A DNA stretch of 40,996 nucleotides, from contig NZ_JAAKZZ010000009.1 in the NCBI RefSeq assembly GCF_011045075.1, forward strand, positions 1 to 40,996, in the 5' to 3' direction. A program made the translations under genes and the position numbers. Below are positions 1-7,320 of the stretch, one piece after another. The notes beneath the pieces were generated by a model. The model saw only the letters and a program-made list of their open reading frames with translations, was not told the origin of the DNA and did not search any database. Source of the stretch: Streptomyces boncukensis (GTDB lineage: Bacteria; Actinomycetota; Actinomycetes; Streptomycetales; Streptomycetaceae). The first letter of the stretch is position 1, and each line of letters begins with the position of its first letter.

Positions 1-1
1 G

Positions 2-826
2 GACGACGGAGTGCGGCGGGCCCGGCTGCTGCTGGCGGGAGGGGGCGAGCTGGGGAACGCGGCGCCATGGCAGCCGGAGGTTCCGCGCTGGCTCCGGGAA
101 CGCGCCGCCGGGGCGCGCCGGCGGCTGGCCGGGCGGGTGGGCCGAGAGGCGTGGTGTGTGCCGGTGGCCCTGCTGCTGGCCGTCCTCGCGGGCTCGTGGC
201 TTCCGCTGCTCGCCGGAGCCGGGGCCGTGCCGGTCACGCGGCGCCGGCTGCGGCGCCGGGAACAGCGCGGCGCAGCCGATGCGCGGGAGGCCGCGGTCGT
301 GGACCTCTGTGTCGGCGTTTCGGGCGAGCTGCGGGCCGGACGGCAGCCGGACAGGGCGCTGCTGATCGTCGGTGGCGAGACGGCGGACCGCTTCGGCGAA
401 GCGGGCGCTTCGGTGCTCGCGGCGGCCCGGTTCGGCGGCGACGTACCGGCTGCGCTGCGGGAGGCGGCCCGCGAGCCCGGGGCCGACGGACTGCGGGGAG
501 TCGCCGCCTGCTGGCAGGCCACGGTGGAGGGCGGCGCGGGACTGGCGGCGGGGCTGGACCGGCTGGCGGCCGCGCTGCGGGCCCGCCGGGAGCAGCGCGA
601 GGAACTGCGGGCCCAGCTGGCGGGCCCGCGGGCGACGGCCGTGGTGCTGGCCCTGCTCCCGGTGTTCGGGCTGCTGCTCGGCAGCGCGATGGACGCGGAC
701 CCGCTGGACGTCCTGCTGCACAGCCCTGCCGGGCTGGCCTGCCTGCTGGCAGGCGCACTGCTGGAGTGGGCCGGACTGGCGTGGGTCGCGCGGATCGTCC
801 GGACCGCCGAGGGCGGGGACGGGTGA
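2..826 (+). CDS. TadB-like type II secretion system F family protein (5' end probably cut)
   Basis: Inner-membrane platform protein of a Tad/Flp-type pilus or secretion machine. The visible protein has a basic N-terminal region, a hydrophobic stretch near residues 48-70, a cytoplasmic helical domain with the T2SSF-like pattern around residues 95-195, and two hydrophobic segments at the C-terminus (LLPVFGLLLGSAM and LACLLAGALLEWAGLAWV). A GTG at 11 could start it, but the frame is open to the window edge and TadB proteins usually carry another membrane segment further upstream, so I treat it as 5'-partial. The stop overlaps the GTG of the next gene (GTGA), as expected for a TadB-TadC pair. Family assignment is by pattern and neighbours; the pilus role is inferred. 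Confidence 0.75.
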   Translation, partial: DDGVRRARLLLAGGGELGNAAPWQPEVPRWLRERAAGARRRLAGRVGREAWCVPVALLLAVLAGSWLPLLAGAGAVPVTRRRLRRREQRGAADAREAAVVDLCVGVSGELRAGRQPDRALLIVGGETADRFGEAGASVLAAARFGGDVPAALREAAREPGADGLRGVAACWQATVEGGAGLAAGLDRLAAALRARREQREELRAQLAGPRATAVVLALLPVFGLLLGSAMDADPLDVLLHSPAGLACLLAGALLEWAGLAWVARIVRTAEGGDG

Positions 827-1647
827 GCGGGGCGAGTGGCATGAGTGCGCTGGAGCCGGATGTGTTCCCCAGGCTGTGGACGGCGGTGTCGCTGCTGGCC
901 GGGGCCGGCTGCCTGGCGGCCGCGGTGCTCGGCTGGAGCCGGGACAGGGCGGTGCGCCGGAGGGTGACGGCCGTGCTGGGGGCGCCGGATCCGCCCGAAT
1001 CACGGCGGTGGGCCCGGCTCATGGCGAGATGTCGGATGCTGCCGCTGAAGGAGGGCGCCGGGGCTCTGGGCGCGACGGCGTTCGCGATGGCGATGGTCGG
1101 CACCCCCTGGGGGTGGCCGCTGGGCGCGGGCGGGGCCTACGCGGCATGGCGGTGGCTGCGCGCCCGTACGGCGGCGGAGGCGCGGGACGGCGGTGCCGCG
1201 GCGGAGCGGCGCGCGGCCGAGGCCCAGCTTCCGCTGACCGCCGAGCTGATGGCCGCCTGCCTCACCGCCGGAGCGGAGCCCGGACAGGCGGCCGAGGCGG
1301 TGGGGCGGTCCGTGGGCGGGCCGCTGGGCGTCCGGCTGGCCCGGGTGGCGACGGAGCTGCGGCTCGGAGGCGACCCCTCCACGGTGTGGGGGAGGTTCGG
1401 GACGTGTCCCGGGAGCGTCGGGTTCGCGCGCTGCATGGAGCGGGCGGCGACGGCCGGCGTTCCGGCGGCGGAGGCGGTGACCCGGCTCGCGGACGAGCTG
1501 CGCCGCCGGCGGGCCCGCTGCGCGATAGCCCGCGCCCGCCGGGCCGCCGTGCTGGTCACGGGCCCGCTGGGGCTGTGCTTCCTGCCCGCCTTTCTGGCCA
1601 TCGGCGTGCTGCCCGTGGTGCTGGGGCTGGCGAGGCCGCTGTGGTGA
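823..1647 (+). CDS. TadC-like type II secretion system F family protein
   Basis: Second platform protein of the Tad-like machine, partner of the preceding TadB-like gene. Membrane segments are visible near the N-terminus (LWTAVSLLAGAGCLAAAVLG), around residues 85-115, and at the C-terminus (LVTGPLGLCFLPAFLAIGVL), with a helical cytoplasmic domain (LTAELMAACLTAGAEPGQA onward) between them. The GTG at 823 shares four bases with the upstream stop; an ATG at 841 is the alternative start. Overlap and order argue for one transcript with the pilin-like genes downstream. Length (about 274 residues) suits the family. Confidence 0.8.
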   Translation: MSGASGMSALEPDVFPRLWTAVSLLAGAGCLAAAVLGWSRDRAVRRRVTAVLGAPDPPESRRWARLMARCRMLPLKEGAGALGATAFAMAMVGTPWGWPLGAGGAYAAWRWLRARTAAEARDGGAAAERRAAEAQLPLTAELMAACLTAGAEPGQAAEAVGRSVGGPLGVRLARVATELRLGGDPSTVWGRFGTCPGSVGFARCMERAATAGVPAAEAVTRLADELRRRRARCAIARARRAAVLVTGPLGLCFLPAFLAIGVLPVVLGLARPLW

Positions 1648-1734
1648 GCATGCGGACGGCCGGCAGTGCGACCGCGACTGCCGGATGTGAGAAGGACCAA
1701 CGGCGCGAAGGACCAACCGCGAGGAGGGACTCGG

Positions 1735-1932
1735 ATGTGGATGAGGGTGCGCAGGGCCTGGTGCGTGGCGCGCGGCAGGGGCCGGGACAGCGGCATGAGC
1801 ACGGCCGAGTACGCAGTGGGCACGGTCGCCGCCTGCGGCTTCGCTGCGGTGCTCTACAAGATCGTCACCAGCGGCGCCGTCAGCGCGGAGATGCAGCAGC
1901 TGATCGAACGGGCGCTGAGCGTACGGATCTGA
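1735..1932 (+). CDS. DUF4244-type small Flp pilin-like protein
   Basis: Short protein of about 65 residues with a basic N-terminus, a DSGMSTAEYAVGT segment like the processing region of Flp pilins (conserved E next to a hydrophobic helix), and one membrane helix (VAACGFAAVLYKIV). It should be the pilin-like structural subunit of the Tad-like cluster, cleaved and assembled outside the membrane; that role is inferred from family and context. The ATG at 1735 has a GAGGAGG ribosome site about eight bases upstream, which decides the start over the open frame that reaches back to 1666. Confidence 0.8.
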   Translation: MWMRVRRAWCVARGRGRDSGMSTAEYAVGTVAACGFAAVLYKIVTSGAVSAEMQQLIERALSVRI

Positions 1933-1982
1933 CGGCCCCGGCGGATGCGCAGAAGCGGACGGCCGACCCCAGCGCCGGCTAT

Positions 1983-2333
1983 GTGACGGCCGAGGCGGCC
2001 GTGGTGATCCCGGCGCTGGTGCTGCTCGCGGCGATGCTGATGTGGGGCGTCATGGCGTCGGCCGCGCGCATCCAGTGTGTGGACGGAGCGCGGGCGGGCG
2101 CGCGTGCCGCGGCGCGCGGCGAGTCGCCGGAGGGCGTGCGCGCCGCGGTGCGGTCGGCCGCCCCGGACGGGGCGCGGACGGAGACCAGGAGAGAGGGGGA
2201 TCTGGTGCGCGTCACCGTGCGCGCCCGGACAGCGGGCCCCGGCCCGCTGTCCGTCGGTCTGACCGAGCAGGCGGTGGCCCTGCGGGAGGCGACGGCGGAA
2301 GGGGACGGGTATGTGCGGGATGCGGCGCACTAG
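1983..2333 (+). CDS. TadE-like pilus assembly protein
   Basis: The protein opens with a TAEAAVVIPALVLLAAMLMWG segment (short cytoplasmic end, conserved Glu, one hydrophobic helix), the signature of TadE-like minor pilins. A Gly/Ala/Arg-rich extracellular part follows (VDGARAGARAAARG) with a beta-rich tail (DLVRVTVRARTAGP). No start codon has a convincing ribosome site: the GTG at 1983 is the first in-frame standard start near the conserved region, but the frame is open upstream to the end of the DUF4244 gene, so a few more residues are possible. It lies within the Tad-like operon. Confidence 0.65.
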   Translation: MTAEAAVVIPALVLLAAMLMWGVMASAARIQCVDGARAGARAAARGESPEGVRAAVRSAAPDGARTETRREGDLVRVTVRARTAGPGPLSVGLTEQAVALREATAEGDGYVRDAAH

Positions 2334-3005
2334 ACGGGGCCCGGTGGCGCGCCCGGCGGCTGCGGCGGGGGAGGGGGAACGGCCCGCGTCCGTCAGAGGC
2401 AGGCCGCGGACGGGACGGCGGTGGGGCGCGCACCGCGCACGCCTCCGCGTCGTACCCCTCCGCATCGCACGCCTCCGCGTCGCACCCCTCCGTGGTCGGC
2501 CGTGGGGCGCAGTCGTCGCTGCGTTCGCGGCCTGCGTCCGGGGCCCGGCCCACGGCCCGGCCCACAGCCTGGTCCACGGCCCGGTGCACGGCCGTGGTCG
2601 CGTCGGGCGCCGGTGGGAGCTGTTCCGGGAGCGGGGGAGGGACCGCGGGTCGGCGTCGGTGTGGGTGGCGGTCGGCGCGATGGCGCTGTGCGGCGTCTTC
2701 GCGGCGGTGCTCGGGGTCGGCCAGGCGGTGGCGATGCGTCACAGCGCGGGCGGCGCGGCGGACTTGGCGGCGCTCGCAGCGGCCGATCACGCGCTGGAGG
2801 GCGAGGGCCCCGCCTGTGCGCGGGCCCGCCGGGTGGCCGGGTCCCAGGGAGCGCGGGTGGTCCGGTGCGTGGTGCGCGGCGGGATCGCCGATCTGGTCGC
2901 CGGGGTGCGCTGGGGGCCGTTCGAGCCCCGGGTACGGGCCCGTGCCGGGCCGCTGGCGGCCGGGCCCGCGGCGGTGTCACGGCGCGGAGTCGAGCAGCCG
3001 GGTGA
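2311..3005 (+). pseudogene. Second TadE-like (Rv3654c-type) protein; expected stop missing
   Basis: The segment translating as RGSASVWVAVGAMALCGVFA, then a conserved helix (GQAVAMRHSAGGAADLAALAAA) and a Cys-containing tail (CARARRVAGSQGARVVRC), matches the small TadE-like protein often found beside this helicase in actinobacteria. Family members are about 110-150 residues. Here the same frame begins at an ATG at 2311 or 2320 with an unusual basic, repeat-rich extension (2334-2630), and has no stop after the conserved part: it stays open to 5418, antisense to the helicase. A stop in the neighbouring frame at 3003-3005 suggests a frameshift near the 3' end, or a real long read-through. The end given is where that stop lies, not a demonstrated C-terminus. 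Confidence 0.5.
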
Positions 3006-5436
3006 GCAGCCGGACGGCGCCGCGCTTGTGCAGCGGGTCGTTGGCGTTGCCGCACTTGGGGGACTGGATGCAGGAGGGGCAGCCCGCCTCGCAGTCGCAG
3101 GCGGCGATGGCGTCGCGGGTGGCGGTGAGCCAGTCGCGGGCGGTGTGGAACGCGCGCTCGGCGAATCCGGCCCCGCCGGGCTGGCCGTCGTAGACGAAGA
3201 CCGTGGGAAGGAGGGTGTCCGGGTGCAGGGGGATGGAGACGCCGCCGATGTCCCAGCGGTCGCAGGTCGCGAAGAGCGGGAGGATGCCGATGGCGGCGTG
3301 CTCGGCGGCGTGCAGGGCACCCGGCAGGATCTCCGGCGGGATGCGGGCGGCGTCGAGCTGGTCCTCGGTGACCGTCCACCAGACCGCACGGGTGCGCAGA
3401 GTGCGCGGTGGGAGGTCCAGCTTCGTCTCGCCGAGGACCTCGCCCGTCATCAGGCGCCGGCGCAGATAGGAGACCACCTGGTTGGTGACCTCCACCGAGC
3501 CGTAGCACAGCCGGCCCTCGCCCCAGGGGACCTCGGCCTCGGTCTCCAGGACGGCCAGCGAGGTGGTGTCCCGGGCCATGGTCGTCCAGGGCGGGCTGGC
3601 CTCTTCGACGAGCGCGGCGGAGTCCTCCAGGTCGAGGCGGCGTACGACATAGGTGCGGCCCTGGTGCAGGTGTACGGCACCGTCGTGGACGGTGGTGTGC
3701 GCGGCGGCGGCGTCGACGGTGCCGAGCAGCCGCCCGGTGTCCTCCTCCACGACCTGGACGGGTTTGCCGCTGCTGCCGCGGATGTCGGTGAGGTCCGCGG
3801 CCCGCTCCTTGCGGGTCCAGTGCCAGGCGGACCCCCGGCGGCGGAGCAGCTTGCGCTGTTCGAGCTTGCCCAGGAGGGTCGCGGTGTCCGCACCGAAGAG
3901 GGCGAAGTCGTCCTCGGTCAGCGGGATCTCGGCTGCGGCCGCGCACAGGTGGGGGGCGAGGACATGCGGGTTGTGCGGGTCGAGGACGGTGGACTCGACG
4001 GGCGTGTGGAAGACGGCTTCGGGATGGTGCACGAGATAGGTGTCCAGGGGCTCGTCGCGGGCGACGAGGATGGCGAGCGCCCCCTGCCCCGCCCGGCCCG
4101 CGCGTCCGGCCTGCTGCCAGAGGGAGGCGCGGGTGCCGGGATAGCCGGTGATGAGGACGGCGTCCAGCCCCGAGATGTCGATGCCGAGCTCCAGGGCGTT
4201 GGTGGCGGCGAGGCCGAGCAGCTCGCCGCTGTGCAGCCGGCGTTCCAGCGCACGCCGCTCCTCGGGCAGGTAGCCGCCCCGGTAGGCGGCGATGCGGGCG
4301 GAGAGATCCCGCGTCCCGGAGCCCGGCCGTCCGGGCCCGCCGGGCCCCGCGGGCTCGCCGGACCCGTCCGGTGTGCGGGGGGCGGGGAGCGCCGAGAGGC
4401 GGTCCTGGGCGATGAGGGAGATCAGTTCCGCGCCGCGCCGGGAGCGGACGAAGGCGACGGTGCGGATCCCCTGGAGGGCGAGCTCGGTGAGGATCTCGGC
4501 GGACTCGGCGGTGGCGGTGCGGCGTACGGGCGCGCCGCGCTCACCCTCCAGCTCGGTCAGCGGCGGCTCCCACAGGGCGAAGACCAGCTCGCCGCGCGGC
4601 GAGGTGTCCTCGGTGACCTCGGCGGCCCGGTGGCCGGTGAGGCGCTCCGCCGCCTCGCCGGGCTCGGCGGACGTGGCGGAGGAGAGGAGGAAGACGGGGT
4701 CGGAGCCGTAGCGGGCGCACACCCGGCGCAGGCGCCGGAGGACCTGGGCGACGTGCGATCCGAAGACGCCCCGGTACGTGTGGCACTCGTCGATGACGAC
4801 GAAGCGCAGGGCGCGCAGGAAGGAGGACCAGCGGGCGTGCGCGGGCAGGATGCCCCGGTGCAGCATGTCCGGGTTGGTGAGGACGTAGTTGGCGAAGAGC
4901 CGGACCCACTCGCGCTCCTCGACCGGGGTGTCCCCGTCGAAGACGGCGGGACGGACGGCCGTGCCCAGGGGGCGGGCCAGCTCGGCGACGGCGCGGCGCT
5001 GGTCGGCGGCGAGGGCCTTGGTCGGGGCGAGGTAGAGGGCGGTCGCGCCCCGCCCGTTCGGGGCCTCGGAGCCGTCGAGGAGCCGGCTGAGGACGGGGAC
5101 CAGATAGGAGAGCGACTTGCCGGAGGCGGTTCCCGTGGAGACGACCACGGAGTCGCCGTCGAGGGCGTGTTCGGCGGCGCGGGCCTGGTGTTCCCAGGGC
5201 CGCTCGATGCCCGCCGCGCGTACGGCGTCGATCACTTCAGGCCGGATCCGCTCAGGCCAATCGGCATGGCGACCGCTCTGCGGGGGCAAGTGCTCCGTAT
5301 GGGTGATGCGCCCAGCGCGGTGCGCCCCCTCGGTGAGACGATCGAGCACGTCGCGGGGGTTGCCGCGGGGAGCCCTGCGCGCGTGCACGGACTGCGGGTG
5401 CACGCTCGCGGACCGTGAGTGCTCTTCATTGGCCAT
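2977..5436 (-). CDS. DEAD/DEAH-box helicase with C-terminal zinc-binding DUF1998-type domain
   Basis: Superfamily 2 helicase of 819 residues from the ATG at 5436. Visible motifs in order: STGTASGKS (Walker A), IDECHTYRG (DExH), LLSSATSA (motif III), ALELGIDISGLD and QQAGRAGRAGQG (motifs V and VI). The C-terminal part ends in a cysteine cluster, CDCEAGCPSCIQSPKC, typical of DUF1998/MZB domains. The architecture matches Bacillus YprA (MrfA), a helicase implicated in repair of mitomycin damage; a DNA-repair role here is inferred. An in-frame start 14 codons further upstream exists, but the ATG at 5436 fits the family better. The gene converges on the Tad-like cluster and is divergent from bldG. 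Confidence 0.9.
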   Translation of the reverse strand: MANEEHSRSASVHPQSVHARRAPRGNPRDVLDRLTEGAHRAGRITHTEHLPPQSGRHADWPERIRPEVIDAVRAAGIERPWEHQARAAEHALDGDSVVVSTGTASGKSLSYLVPVLSRLLDGSEAPNGRGATALYLAPTKALAADQRRAVAELARPLGTAVRPAVFDGDTPVEEREWVRLFANYVLTNPDMLHRGILPAHARWSSFLRALRFVVIDECHTYRGVFGSHVAQVLRRLRRVCARYGSDPVFLLSSATSAEPGEAAERLTGHRAAEVTEDTSPRGELVFALWEPPLTELEGERGAPVRRTATAESAEILTELALQGIRTVAFVRSRRGAELISLIAQDRLSALPAPRTPDGSGEPAGPGGPGRPGSGTRDLSARIAAYRGGYLPEERRALERRLHSGELLGLAATNALELGIDISGLDAVLITGYPGTRASLWQQAGRAGRAGQGALAILVARDEPLDTYLVHHPEAVFHTPVESTVLDPHNPHVLAPHLCAAAAEIPLTEDDFALFGADTATLLGKLEQRKLLRRRGSAWHWTRKERAADLTDIRGSSGKPVQVVEEDTGRLLGTVDAAAAHTTVHDGAVHLHQGRTYVVRRLDLEDSAALVEEASPPWTTMARDTTSLAVLETEAEVPWGEGRLCYGSVEVTNQVVSYLRRRLMTGEVLGETKLDLPPRTLRTRAVWWTVTEDQLDAARIPPEILPGALHAAEHAAIGILPLFATCDRWDIGGVSIPLHPDTLLPTVFVYDGQPGGAGFAERAFHTARDWLTATRDAIAACDCEAGCPSCIQSPKCGNANDPLHKRGAVRLLTRLLDSAP

Positions 5437-5624
5437 CGGTACCGAGTGTGTCACTGGCGAGACGGACAATGGTGCCAAGGCGTCGTACTCCCCTGCTGGT
5501 AAGTGATTGAATGCTTCTGCGGCTGCCGATCCGTCCCCTGCCTTTGGGGGCCCTCCTTCCGTCAGGGCAGGGGGAGGGAGAACCGAGGGGGCTGACCGCT
5601 TGATAGCAAGGTGCTGGAGGATCT

Positions 5625-5966
5625 GTGGACCTGTCCCTGTCGACCCGTACCGTTGGCGATCGCACGATCGTCGAGGTCGGTGGCGAGATTGATGTATACA
5701 CCGCGCCCAAGCTGCGCGAGCAGCTCGTCGAGCTGGTGAACGACGGTAGCTACCACCTCGTCGTGGACATGGAGCATGTCGACTTCCTGGACTCCACGGG
5801 GCTGGGGGTGCTCGTCGGCGGACTCAAGCGGGTCCGCGCGCACGAGGGCTCGCTGCGCCTGGTCTGCAACCAGGAGCGCATTCTCAAGATCTTCCGTATC
5901 ACTGGTCTGACCAAGGTGTTCCCGATTCACACGTCGGTCGACGAGGCCGTCGCAGCCACGGACTGA
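5625..5966 (+). CDS. bldG: Anti-sigma factor antagonist BldG
   Basis: A 113-residue STAS-domain protein matching, from memory, Streptomyces BldG along nearly its whole length ([46 protein letters not shown]). BldG is required for aerial mycelium and antibiotic production; it binds and sequesters anti-sigma factors and is switched by phosphorylation of the serine in DSTG, here Ser57. The start is a GTG with GGAGG nine bases upstream. The 188-base gap to the divergent helicase contains dyads around 5537-5580 and should hold the promoters; I cannot place hexamers with confidence. The downstream anti-sigma-like gene is probably co-transcribed. Confidence 0.97.
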   Translation: MDLSLSTRTVGDRTIVEVGGEIDVYTAPKLREQLVELVNDGSYHLVVDMEHVDFLDSTGLGVLVGGLKRVRAHEGSLRLVCNQERILKIFRITGLTKVFPIHTSVDEAVAATD

Positions 5967-6120
5967 GGCGCCGGGGCGTCCGCGTGGCCCGTCCCGGGGC
6001 ACGCGCGCCCCGGTCGGCGGGAACACGAAGCAGGGGTATCGGGAGAAGAGGGCGGGGCACAGTGTCCTGCGGGCGGTCCGAGCCCCTGTGCAGAACACTG
6101 GAAAGACCGAGGGGGATGGC

Positions 6121-6654
6121 ATGGCCACCGTGGAGCTCTTGTTCAGCGCGCTGCCGGAGCACGTCCGTACGGCGCGACTGGTGGCCGCCGCCGTGGCGCG
6201 TCGCGCCGGCGTGGATGAGGCTGTGCTGGACGAGGTGCGGCTGGCGGTGGGCGAGGCGTGCACCCGCGCGGTCGGCCTGCATATGAGCCATGGCGTCGAC
6301 GCCCCGGTGCGGGTGGCGCTGATCGAGGACGAGAAGAAGTTCTCCATCGAGGTGGGGGACGACGCGCCGCACCCCCGGGCGTCCGGCGCCGTGTCCGGTG
6401 CCGGTGTGCCGCCGGTCGGCGCGGAGCCGTCGGAGAACGGGCACGGGCCCGCGGAGTCCGAGGGCGGCGCGCTGCCGCCGGGCGCCCGGGGCACGGCCCC
6501 CGGGCAGTCGGCCGCCGAGGAGGACGAGGGCGACGGCGAGATGGGCCTCGCGGTCATCAGCGGCCTGGTCGACGACGTCGAGGTCTCCGCCGACGAGAAC
6601 GGCGGCGTCATCAGGATGAGTTGGCCGACGGCCCCGGAGCCCGTCCTGCCCTGA
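6121..6654 (+). CDS. RsbW-like anti-sigma factor (HATPase_c fold), partner gene of bldG
   Basis: Serine kinase/anti-sigma-like protein of about 177 residues. The first 80 residues (MATVELLFSALPEHVRTARL, DEVRLAVGEACTRAV) match the N-box region of GHKL anti-sigma ATPases, although the usual Asn of the N box is not obvious. GDDAPH resembles the G1 box and MGLAVISGLVDDVEV the G2 end. Between them is a Gly/Pro/Glu-rich insertion (about residues 88-140), as in the Streptomyces orthologue. It is expected to bind a sigma factor or BldG; whether it keeps kinase activity is uncertain. The ATG at 6121 follows a GAGGGGG ribosome site; an in-frame start at 6088 is less likely. A terminator lies at 6787. 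Confidence 0.85.
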   Translation: MATVELLFSALPEHVRTARLVAAAVARRAGVDEAVLDEVRLAVGEACTRAVGLHMSHGVDAPVRVALIEDEKKFSIEVGDDAPHPRASGAVSGAGVPPVGAEPSENGHGPAESEGGALPPGARGTAPGQSAAEEDEGDGEMGLAVISGLVDDVEVSADENGGVIRMSWPTAPEPVLP

Positions 6655-6786
6655 CCCGGCGACGGGCCGCGCCCGGCCCGGCCGAGCCGAGCCGCACCCG
6701 GACCGAGTACCGAGTCGGCCCGAGCCGCTTCCGGCCCGGTCCGGGGCGCGCCCGGTCCGGGCCGTCCCCGGGCCTCCGCTTCACCG

Positions 6787-6814
6787 CGCCCGCCGTGCCG
6801 CACGGCGGGCGTTT
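6787..6814 (+). terminator. Hairpin terminator after the bldG operon
   Basis: Perfect 11-base inverted repeat, arm CGCCCGCCGTG at 6787-6797 and its complement at 6801-6811, loop of three bases, followed by TTTCC. It lies about 130 bases after the anti-sigma-like gene and reads as a rho-independent terminator. Confidence 0.75.
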
Positions 6815-7096
6815 CCGATCCGCCGTGTCTGCCGTGTCTGTCGTGGCGATCCGTCGGGGCGATCGGTCGGGACGATCTGGCGTGGCGATCTTCCGTCGAT
6901 CCCGTGTCGATCGCGTGCCGATGTCCCGTCGGTTCCGTCGATCTCCCGTCGATCTCCTGTGCTGATCCGCGGTGTCGGTCCGCTGTGCCGAGCCACCGTG
7001 CCGATTCGCTGTGCTGGTCTTCCGGGTGCATTTCGATCACCGGCCTCCCCACGGGGTGACCAGGGATCTTTCCGGTTTATCGATCATGTTTCCGCC

Positions 7097-7156
7097 CGCC
7101 GGAGAGATCATTTCTCCGGCGTCAGTTGAATTTGCGGCTTCCCTCATGCGAGGGAA
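7097..7156 (+). promoter_or_regulatory. Two tandem perfect hairpins upstream of the pyrophosphatase gene
   Basis: First dyad: CGCCGGAGA at 7097-7105 with its complement at 7113-7121 (loop of seven). Second dyad: TTCCCTC at 7139-7145 with its complement at 7150-7156 (loop of four). Neither has a T-run, and both lie 165-225 bases before the ATG. They could be protein-binding sites or a structured leader; I see no known riboswitch pattern. Confidence 0.4.
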
Positions 7157-7320
7157 TTGTCCGGTGCCGTCGCGGCTGATCTGAGCCCTCCAGCCCTAAA
7201 TACCGCTGTTGCGCTCTGTTTTGATCTAGTGGCGCTCCCTACAATCCGTCCACATCTTTGCAGCAGGACGCGCCTGAGCGTGCTTGCGCGCGCCCATGTG
7301 CCAAACGTCAAGGAGGACGA

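Larger units (their letters stand above)
6655..7320. other. Long intergenic region between the bldG operon and the pyrophosphatase gene
   Basis: No convincing gene. The first part is a (g)cccg-rich low-complexity run, then a terminator at 6787-6814. From about 6815 to 7040 many loosely repeated CGATC / CGTGTC words occur with no constant period. From 7040 the base composition is less GC-rich and two perfect small hairpins appear (7097-7121 and 7139-7156), followed by an AT-richer stretch near 7195-7255 that probably holds the pyrophosphatase promoter (TACAAT at about 7239). The GGAGG ribosome site of the next gene closes the region. Confidence 0.6.

Noticed and set aside
2311..5418. A single 1035-residue forward protein
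   Set aside because: Beyond about 2960 it is purely antisense to a well-supported helicase and is Gly/Arg/Glu low-complexity, as antisense frames of GC-rich genes usually are.
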